Shown piece after piece: positions 56,680-64,000 of a stretch of 64,000 bases of DNA. The notes under the pieces were generated by a model, which ran no database searches, had not been told where the DNA came from, and saw only the letters and a list, made by a program, of their open reading frames with translations. Within the stretch, counting starts at the first letter, position 1, and each line of letters opens with the position of its first letter. Both the position numbers and the translations under genes were made by a program. Source of the DNA: Conchocele bisecta (taxonomy: Eukaryota; Mollusca; Bivalvia; Lucinida; Thyasiridae); contig CM055275.1 in NCBI GenBank assembly GCA_029237695.1, forward strand, positions 3,784,160 through 3,848,159, read 5' to 3'.

Positions 56680-57120
56680 GACTTAGAAGTCGCGGCCATC
56701 CTATAAAATGGCGGCCATATTGATATATATATATATATATACACTGTCTCATATAGTCATAACAGTAATGTGTGCTGTCCTAAATCAAGGATGTTCAAAT
56801 ATTTTAGTACAATTATTTGTTCAGTAATGCATGTATTGTATTTTACTTCAATTATGGCGGCCATCTTGAAAATGGCCGCAAATTTGACATATACAAGAAA
56901 TATATCATTCCGACTTCAATCTTCGAAATATTTCAGACCATATGATGCATTTTCAAGGAACTTATCGACAAATTGGCTTCATAAAGTGTTTATCAAAATT
57001 TATTGTGTACAAAATGGCGGCCATCTTGATTTTTTCAAGTGGATCTATATCTTAAAATGTTCAGTTTATACATTTCTATAACTGTGCCAAGTTTCATGTT
57101 TGTAACAAAAAGTGAGCAAT
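56680..57120. repeat. ATGGCGGCCAT repeat cluster
   Basis: Four AAAATGGCGGCCAT-type blocks, a (TA)n run near 56730, and an apparent unit of ~140 bases. The 103-codon frame over it is an artefact of repeat words. Followed by repeat T copy 2 at ~57150-57300. Confidence 0.5.
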
Positions 57121-57299
57121 TTTTTTACCAAAACTGCCCCACTACAAAGCAAAAAAGATTATGTTTGTATTTAATTTATTTAATGGAGAAATTAGTTTCG
57201 ACGTAGACAAATGGCTAAATGTTTCAGCGACCTTGCGACGATCAAAACGAGCATGGTCATGCTAATTGAAGGTCACGTATGTTTCATTCGTTCACTGGA

Positions 57300-57500
57300 T
57301 CATGCTATTGTGCTTGATTTATAAGCCAAGCCCCTCAACTTCAAGCGCAATCCCAAGATATAATGAGGAGCAAGAGGTGCTTCAATGACTGAATGGCGAT
57401 CAGTGCAGATCAGTGCAGATCTTGGCCAGACCGCGCCTAGATGCGCATGCTGATCTGGATCTACACTGATCGCAAATAGCATGTGGTCATTGAGTCAGTC
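57300..57500. mobile_element. Family J copy
   Basis: CAATGACTGAATGGCGATCAG, GCAGATCTTGGCCAGACCGCG, GCATGCTGATCTGGATCTAC, CAGTCACAGCC. GCAGATCAGT is duplicated in tandem. Confidence 0.55.
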
Positions 57501-57536
57501 ACAGCCACGTGTTATTATTGGATGAATGGCGACCGC

Positions 57537-58442
57537 ACCTCATAAAGGCCCAGTCACACTGTCAGTTAGGTATTAGTGAGAGCTACGTATTAAATGTACT
57601 ACGTTTCCCACCCGTACAGATTGCCAAATGTTTGCCCCGTTTGTTTTGTTGTTGTGTATTATGTGTTACTATGTTTGTTGTAGGTTTCCACTGCGTTTTA
57701 CAAGGTTTTACTACGTATCGTCCCGTCTAACATGTGACAGGCCGGGTATCAAAGCGGCTCTATGACTGTCACGATTTCACTAGGGGATGAGTAGGTTTTA
57801 CTAGATGATCGCCAAGTTTCGCTAAGCTTTACTGCGATTCAGTACGTTTTTATTAGGGATTGCTAGGTAGTTTCAGCGAGTATTACGAGGTCGGCGAACC
57901 GGAAATAAATGCGGCCGCGTTGACAAGCCAAATCAAAAACGTAGTAATATACGCAGTACAACGTATTAGATACGGCTATATAAGTAATGTTGATTGCTCC
58001 TATCACGTTTTGTTTTGGACACGTTCAAAATTAATTAAAACGTAGTAAAACATATTAGATACGGCCATACCTACTAAAACCTAATTAAACCTAGAAATAA
58101 AACACAGTAATCGTAGCAAAAAATAGTAAAGCGTAGAAAATACGTAGTAGTACATGAACATAGTAGACTGCAGGTATGGCTAAGTACGTTCTTGTACGTA
58201 TCTAATACGCTTTAATACGTTTTAAACTACGTTTTTATACGTTTTATTACGTTTTAATAGGTATAAGTTACGTATATCGAAACACAAGTTAATTTTGAAT
58301 ATGCCCAAAACGGGAACAATCATCAGTACGTATACAGTCGTATCTACTACGTTTAGTACCGTAACGTATATTGCAGTTTTACTTCGTATTAAAGGCGTAG
58401 TAATACTTAGCCCTCAATACCTGACAGTCTGACTGTGGCTTT
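57537..58442. mobile_element. Element W, complete, ~0.9 kb with ~35-bp inverted ends
   Basis: AGGCCCAGTCACACTGTCAG and TTAGGTATTAGTGAG-GCTA at the left return inverted as TAGCCCTCAATACCTGACAG and TCTGACTGTGGCT at the right. The interior is packed with TTTTACTACGT/ACGTAGTAAAA words in both senses, giving strong self-complementarity. No coding capacity. Confidence 0.75.
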
Positions 58443-58689
58443 ACGTCGAATCACGTCAGTCCGTTGATCTATGGATGGCCACAACATATACTGTATGGGA
58501 AAATAAGACAAATTAATCTCTTCAGTATACACAAACAGTGTAGCGACTGATCATATAGTTTCATGGAGGAATAAGATAACGCATATCAGTTAGATGGCAA
58601 ACAACATAGGCACTGACCATTGTTATTGATATAGGTATATAATACAAACTGAATGGAACACACCAAAGCCGATTCCGATCATCACATAT

Positions 58690-58795
58690 AACTGTGACTG
58701 GATAATTGGGCTGTATTGATTAAGCGACCAGTGTAGTCCCAGATAAGTATCCTAAGTATCCTAAGTATCCTGCGCATCCGCGGAGTCCAGAAATA
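58690..58795. repeat. Family J fragment with a CCTAAGTAT triplet
   Basis: AACTGTGACTGGATAATTGGG, GACCAGTGTAGTCCCAGAT, then AAGTATCCT repeated three times. A partial family B arm (GGCCACAACATATACTGTAT) lies at ~58475. Confidence 0.5.
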
Positions 58796-58992
58796 TTAAT
58801 AAGAACAATGAATGCCAGCAAACTTCTTAATGTGTGAAATAGTGCAAACTTGTGAAGGTCAAAATGTCAAGGTCATATTAAGTTAAGGGCAGCATGGATG
58901 TATGGCATTTGTCCACAAGTATTTGAACTATTAAAATAATACACCAAGGGATATAGAAGTTATGATATAAATGAGAAACTACTGCGATCTTC

Positions 58993-59475
58993 TTAAAGGT
59001 ACATGCCCACTCAGTAGGCACAAAATGTTCTTTATGGGAATTAGATAAGTGTATAATTGTGTCACTATTATTATGAGAGTCCGCTATACAGATATAATCA
59101 TTAGGTAATATTTATTTTACTGATAGTGGCTCGCGGTGGTATCAGGCTATTTTCATGTGCAAATGAGGCATTATATTTTTTAATTATTAATACTAATGAA
59201 ATGTGTCACCTGAACAAAATTATATTTTCGACAGATTATAAAGTATGATAATCATGATAATTGCACGTCAAACACATAAATAAATACAGAGAATAAATAA
59301 ATTTTAAGGAAACACTGATATCAGTGTGGAAATTTACGTCTGATATAAAATGTATAATAATGCCAATCAATACGTGGGTAACGGTGAATTAATTTTTACT
59401 TCGCCAGAAAATGTCGCAGATGATGTATTTGATATAAAGAACAGTTTGTGCCTACTGAGTGGGCGTGTACCTTTA
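58993..59475. mobile_element. Family O element, copy 3 (complete, TTAA-flanked)
   Basis: TTAAAGGTACATGCCCACTC to GAGTGGGCGTGTACCTTTAA. It sits inside a tandem pair of ~150-base units (GTCAAGGTCATATTAAG/GTCAATGTCATATTAAGG), so the host site can be read on both sides. Confidence 0.8.
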
Positions 59476-59669
59476 ATGTGTGCAAAGGTTCAAAGTTGTC
59501 AAGGTGAAAGGGTCAATGTCATATTAAGGGCAGTATGGATGTGTGGCATCAGTCCCCAAGTATGTTGTGTTTAAATATTTAAGTAATCCTTCAAGGGATA
59601 TGAAAGTTATGACAACATTAAGAAACTCTAGCGCACGTCTTAATGTGACGGACGGACATACGGACGTAC

Positions 59670-59865
59670 ATCCTAGAGCTACATTGTGGGGTTCCTAACC
59701 CTAACCTATCCTAAATCAGACCCCGTAAAGATCAATCAGACATAAACATCAACCCCATAAGAGTAAATAACCCCACAACAGAAATTCATAACGGGGTTAA
59801 AAACTGAATTAGCATCTCTTAACAAGTCCATCACTGTGTGGTTAACCTCACAATGTAGCTATCGT
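59670..59865. repeat. Foldback HH with CCTAACCC words
   Basis: AGAGCTACATTGTGGGGTT pairs with TAACCTCACAATGTAGCT. Interior GGGGTT/AACCCC words. It adjoins GGAC microsatellite on each side. Confidence 0.55.
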
Positions 59866-60179
59866 TTGTACGGACTGTCGGACACACGGACACACAGTCC
59901 AAACACTATATATATAATTCCGGATGCCGGTAAAGATCGTTAAAGGAGAATAACACATTCCCCAAAACCAAAACCGATACATTTGCATTATATAGCTATA
60001 TTAAAGATATATCGTGGCTATACTTGACTTGTATTTATTATATTCCCACAGATATTTGGTTTTAAATTTCCATTATTTATGCGCTCTCTACTCCATGGGG
60101 ATTTTAGGCTACCGCCATTAAAATCACGTGATAGGCAACCGCGCTGTGACGTAGATGTAAAGCGTATCTGCCCCCCGTG

Positions 60180-60450
60180 ATATTTAACGGAGAGTACACA
60201 CTTTTGGCTGTGATTGGAGAATAGGGGTTTTGGGATTTGCAACCAGTATAGCTCCTGATCATCAAATATCACACTCATATAGCCTGGTAATGATACATAC
60301 ATGTATTGCTTAGAAGCAGGATATGTGTTTCATTGATGGAAAGATAAACATTCCGGATCCTGATCAGACTGTGCAAATTGTGCATACAATTATCAGACTG
60401 CTGTGTTTTGTAAGCTGGTCAAGCTCTATACTGGTGGTAGAGACAATAGG
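60180..60450. mobile_element. Family J copy next to the virus-like block
   Basis: TTTTGGCTGTGATTGGAGAA, GTATAGCTCCTGATCATCAA and GATCCTGATCAGACTGTGC form the last host-type repeat before composition changes. Confidence 0.55.
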
Positions 60451-60471
60451 CCAGGTTTAATAAAATAGTGA

Positions 60472-61785
60472 ACCCTATTTCACTTCAAAGAGTGTCATAT
60501 ACTGCCATCTGAATTTCAAAGATATTGTAGTGGCGGGACAGGCTTTCAAACGAACTTCACCGACATCTTTGAACAATATAGGCTGCCCAAGATTACTACC
60601 ATTGAGGCCGTGAATGGGTGGAAAGCGACGCCGATGCAGTTTTTGCAGTTTTGGCAGTTTTGGCAGAATCAGCTCAACTTCGCCGTATGGTGCGCAACAG
60701 CCGGATGCGGGGTTTCCTCTCAGTACCATTTAGCCACGGAGGATCCCTTCTTGTGGGCCGTTTACAACTTTCACGCGTACTACACTATTAGCCGGATACT
60801 CAAAGAACAGAAAATCTCTCTGCCGCAGGACGCCGGCTGGGATCCCATTTCCAACACATACGACCGTAGGGCGTTCGAAAGACTTTGTAACGAATTTGGG
60901 GTACCAAAAGACGCGGAATGGCGCCAGAAAGCATTTCCTAACAGAACTTGTCTTGGGGACGTTCTCATTCGGGGCCAGTCCGGGAATTGGACGCAGACTG
61001 ATTTTAGACACGATCACTCCGGTGACCACATCGTCAGTCGGAACGCCGGGAATTTTGACCCCGCGACGATGACCTTCGGGCCGGAAGTGTCTGGAGGTCG
61101 GCACTGCGGTGTCTCATCCTGCAATTGGCGAGCTCCGAAACGAGCTCACGTCGATTACATACAGCAGGCTGCTGCGGTCCAGGACGCGTGGGGTACATTT
61201 ATGTTAGATAAGGGTCTGGGGTTCACGCAGGCTGGGGTTACTCGCCTCAACGACTCCATTCGCACATACGTCTGGGCCATCCTCGGCGCACAGGCGCAAG
61301 CGCACAGTAGTATAATAGGAACCGGGACGGCGTTCGATAGCCAGAAACAATTCTTGGCCAATGTCGAGGACGCCATCTCATCTCCGGTGAACCTCCAGGC
61401 GGCGATCCAGCAGAATCAAGACGTTTTGCAGTATGCCCGCACCCCAGTAGACTATGTATTTGGAATAGGTCTGTATATGGCGCCGAGTAATATGATACTA
61501 CGAGACAACCCGGTTGACGGTTACAATAATCAGATCGTAAACGCCACCGTCAAACAAAAGATCGGCCATAACGGGAACGTGAACGCGGATATCATCAAGC
61601 GCACCGCGCATGGAAAATATTTCATAAAACCGCAAGCACCCACCCCAGTACAAAGCATCCCATCAAGTTCCTTCGGAACTACTGTTTCATCAAGCTCCAC
61701 CTCCGCTCCCGAGCATGTTGACACAATAGGACATGATGCACCAGCAAGTTCCTTCGGAACTACTGCCCACGAGATGAGAAATTAG
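60472..61785 (+). CDS. Virus-like gene 1, unknown structural-region protein
   Basis: An open frame of 437 codons; the first in-frame ATG is at 60634, but protein-like sequence runs back to 60472, so the original start is probably upstream and lost. Seen: a Phe/Trp/Gln-rich start, an Asn-Phe-Ala-Val-Trp-Cys block, an Asn-Thr-Tyr-Asp-Arg-Arg block, a conserved-looking Ser-Ile-Arg-Thr-Tyr-Val-Trp region at ~250-260, and a Ser/Thr-rich low-complexity tail. In another frame the DNA past 61760 encodes a 17-residue hydrophobic segment and stops at 61835, so the native end may be a membrane anchor lost by frameshift. A 9-base duplication (TTTTGGCAG) lies at the start. I know similar proteins only as uncharacterised repeats in cnidarian and molluscan genomes, next to genes like the two that follow. 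Function unknown; capsid or membrane role is inference from context. Confidence 0.6.
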   Translation, partial: TLFHFKECHILPSEFQRYCSGGTGFQTNFTDIFEQYRLPKITTIEAVNGWKATPMQFLQFWQFWQNQLNFAVWCATAGCGVSSQYHLATEDPFLWAVYNFHAYYTISRILKEQKISLPQDAGWDPISNTYDRRAFERLCNEFGVPKDAEWRQKAFPNRTCLGDVLIRGQSGNWTQTDFRHDHSGDHIVSRNAGNFDPATMTFGPEVSGGRHCGVSSCNWRAPKRAHVDYIQQAAAVQDAWGTFMLDKGLGFTQAGVTRLNDSIRTYVWAILGAQAQAHSSIIGTGTAFDSQKQFLANVEDAISSPVNLQAAIQQNQDVLQYARTPVDYVFGIGLYMAPSNMILRDNPVDGYNNQIVNATVKQKIGHNGNVNADIIKRTAHGKYFIKPQAPTPVQSIPSSSFGTTVSSSSTSAPEHVDTIGHDAPASSFGTTAHEMRN

Positions 61786-61814
61786 CGCTCGTCGTCGCCC
61801 TCGTGGCGGGCGGA

Positions 61815-63113
61815 CTATTCGCGCTTTGGTTTTAGGAACAGCTCTCGGGGGGCTAATAGTAGGAGACCGACGATCGCCACGATTAAAGTCCAAGCATTCT
61901 CGGCGAACCATCCGGCCGTTTTTGATAATATAGATAGCAAGAAGGAGCGCGGCAGCCACCTGTCCGGCTAATTTAGCCAGGAGACTGGCGAGGGCTTTTA
62001 GTTGCTTTTTACCCACTCCTTGGCTCCGCCGGATGGCGCAGGGGGCTGGTGCTGGCGCGGGTGCAGCCGCCGCACCGCCACTACCAGTGATAGCTATAAC
62101 TATGGTCGATATAGTCATACCAAGAGCAGTGATGATGCTTACTATCGTGACGCCCTGCTCTCTGAACAGAGTGCGAAGATGCTCACCGAGTGTCGTCTCC
62201 TCGTACAGTACCCTCGATATTGTTTCGCGGATCCGACTTATTTGGGTGCGGAGCGTCTTACGGTTAGTCGAGGCAGCCTCCAAGCGAGCATCTCTTTCAT
62301 CTCGCAACGACCGCAGGCGTTCGGTGATCCGCTCGGTAGATTCTCTATCGTAACGGACTTCCTCCAGTTTGCTTTCTTCTAGCGCCATATGCTCACCCAA
62401 CGCCGAGAGTTTGGAGAGGTTAAGGACCAGTTCACCCCGGACCGTTTGCATAGCCTTATCGAGTCCCCGGAGTTCGCGAAGAGGTAACGGTGGATCGTCC
62501 ATCGTGCTGAGTATTTCGTTTTCGTTGATCTCCAATGTGCGAATAGCGTCGGTGGCTACACGAGGGACCTCGTGGAGCTCTACAGTTTCTATCGCGGCGG
62601 TCGTTTTCGCCATCGTTTCGTCGGTATACTGTAGGGTCTCTACAGCGCGGGCCGGTATAATTATTTTACCCTTCTTCCAATCTACGAATCCTAGTTCGCT
62701 AATTACGATTTGGCCACCGCCCGGGTTTCCGGCAATGGTGCTCAGCGCTAGGGGTTTTCCGGTCCTCGTGTTGATGAGTGGGAGATTTGATGCCGCTTTT
62801 AGTCGCAAACTACCGCGCTGATCCAATTGAACTTGGAGTAGTCGCGGCACACAGACGGGACCATGCCCTTTTCTGCCAAATTGTTGTAGTAGTCGTCTAC
62901 CGCTGACTCGAGGAGTAATTCCCGACTTAGACCAACGGTGTTGGTATCGCCACATATTTTCTCGCCGGCTGGTATCTCAATGAAGGCCGTTTCGTCGATG
63001 TTCGCGAGGTAACCATCATCGAGTAAATCATCGAAGTCATCAACATCGCGGAAATCGTCTCGGTCGCCCGTAGTGCGATCGAATTTGTCCATGCCAATAT
63101 CGCGACCAGCCAT
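61815..63113 (-). pseudogene. Virus-like gene 2, coiled-coil protein with C-terminal membrane segment, two frameshifts
   Basis: The start is the ATG at 63113 (a second ATG lies 21 bases upstream). An acidic N-terminus, a Thr-Gly-Lys-Pro-Leu block, a long Glu/Arg/Leu-rich region likely to form a coiled coil, then a Gly/Ala/Pro-rich linker and hydrophobic stretches. The first frame ends at 62799 and the second, 61690-62955, takes over after a shift near 62820-62870. Near 61930-61980 a second shift restores a Trp-rich segment with a clear membrane helix ending at a TAG at 61815-61817, only 30 bases past gene 1. The unshifted frame instead runs into gene 1 on the other strand, which argues the shift is a lesion. 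Possible minor capsid or membrane-linked virion protein; not identified. Confidence 0.55.
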
Positions 63114-63168
63114 AGTTAACGATGTATTAAACACAAAAAAAACATACGGGTTTAATATAGTTTCAATA
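63114..63168. promoter_or_regulatory. Divergent intergenic region between genes 2 and 3
   Basis: Only 55 bases separate the two start codons. It is AT-rich (AAACACAAAAAAAAC, GTTTAATATAG) within an otherwise GC-rich block, consistent with a shared bidirectional late promoter. No experimentally known motif is recognised. Confidence 0.35.
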
Positions 63169-64000
63169 ATGTCTTCGAGTCAATACGGTCGCAAACTCAA
63201 TCCATACCGCAGACTGCGGGAGCCTCTCGGGGCGAAAGGCGTGCGACAGAGCGTCGTTATTACGAAAAACCCATCGACGATCGACCAGAACCAGCACCTC
63301 TTGGCCAGCTTTCCCAACCTCGGAGCTAGCGACGTCATTGTGCCGAGGACTGTTCACCTCGCTTTCAATATTTCGCTGATGTCGACGGAAGCGGACCGAA
63401 CCGTCGTTCAGAACCTGGGTCGCGCCATCGTCAATAAGACCGTGATAAAGATTTCTGGTAATGAGGTGATGTCGATCGACGACAGCGACGTCTACCATTG
63501 CTACCAGGACCTGTGGAAGACGGCGCAAGAGCGCGATAACGCGGTTTATCAGGGTATTGACACCAGCAACCGTCAGAACGTAACAAGACTTATAATCGGG
63601 GCTGGTAACGCGGCAACGAACGATGCGAGCGACAACGCGATCTCGGCCGCTTACGGCAACCGCTTCTACATCCCGTTCGACTTTGAGTTGCTGGAGAGTC
63701 ACATGCCATGATATCAGAGCGCTTTGGCTGACCGCCTCGAATACGAACTAACGTTCAACGACTACGGCCGAGTTCTCATAGCCACCGACATGGCATCGAC
63801 GTATACGATCGACACATTTTCGCTGGAGTACGACATGGTCACGATGCCCGAACTCGCTCGATTGATCAGAACCCAGTACGCCGGGCGCGTTGCCATACTT
63901 GACGATCGAGTTCTTCGCCATCGCAAGATGAAGAATGACAAAAGCGACACATTGTGGAATATTAACGTCAACGTCTCGCACGCTCGATGAAAGGCATACT
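63169..64000 (+). pseudogene. Virus-like gene 3, probable major capsid protein (first jelly roll), partial and broken
   Basis: The start is the ATG at 63169, just after the AT-rich gap; the longer frame from 63073 overlaps gene 2 and is less likely. Beta-rich sequence with an N-terminal basic arm, a region ending in an aromatic strand (Asn-Arg-Phe-Tyr-Ile-Pro-Phe) and a following Asp-Arg-Leu-Glu-Tyr-Glu-Leu strand resembles the end of jelly roll 1 in double-jelly-roll capsid proteins of Polinton-like viruses and relatives. The frame is stopped by TGA at 63709-63711 and continues in the same frame to 63990, where a second TGA appears to follow a one-base loss. The window ends before the second half. 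Capsid assignment is inference from strand pattern and remembered family resemblance. Confidence 0.6.

Noticed and set aside
59692..59712. Short CCTAACCCTAACC telomere-like text
   Set aside because: Only about two units, inside a foldback; not an interstitial telomere array.
61690..61814. Unshifted C-terminus of virus-like gene 2 running to 61690
   Set aside because: It would overlap gene 1 on the other strand with a Cys/Gly-rich tail, whereas the shifted frame gives a membrane helix and a stop at 61815.

Overview
This is a window from an animal nuclear genome, AT-rich and almost entirely non-coding. It is packed with short inverted-repeat (foldback) elements, many nested in one another. A foldback family related to TGATCAGACTG/CAGGCTGATCTGG hairpins and tandem repeats holding AAGGTCAAGGTCAC blocks are of a kind I associate with bivalve molluscs. 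Intron-type splice signals and the lack of dense genes confirm a metazoan. The species cannot be fixed from the sequence alone.

Layout. 0-12 kb: a mosaic of hairpin MITEs, including a 62-bp perfect palindrome at 2.3 kb, a tandem array of ~150-bp units at 3.8-5.3 kb, a 1.2-kb nested element at 6.0-7.2 kb, and the first copies of the dominant family A (hairpin plus inverted repeat, termini TAGAGAATAG/GACGGGATA). 12.2-16.1 kb: an 83-bp satellite abutting a TTAA-flanked element whose terminal repeat it resembles. 16-42 kb: more foldbacks (families A-O and others), one candidate host exon with a chromodomain start and a GTAAGT donor (25.1-25.4 kb), a tRNA-like SINE head (29.7 kb) and a 59-bp tandem array (35.7-36.4 kb). 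42-52 kb: older, mostly unassigned sequence with one decayed transposase-like remnant (43.4-43.8 kb) and long diverged direct repeats.

Two coding loci stand out. At 52.7-56.4 kb lies a broken copy of a large protein with acidic motifs arranged like a FEN/PIN-type nuclease and a cysteine-rich tail. I read it as a multicopy, probably mobile, invertebrate gene family. At about 60.5 kb the base composition shifts towards GC, and a compact block of three virus-like genes runs off the end of the window. They are a forward gene, a reverse gene ending almost against it, and a divergent forward gene whose sequence looks like the first jelly-roll of a double-jelly-roll major capsid protein. This looks like part of an integrated Polinton-like or adintovirus-like DNA virus. 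All three genes carry frameshifts or stops, so this copy is either an old insertion or contains consensus errors.

The remaining sequence is a record of element-into-element insertion. Several sites can be read as filled versus empty within the window itself, which gives target-site duplications for family A (two A/T bases) and TTAA flanks for families O, I and AA.
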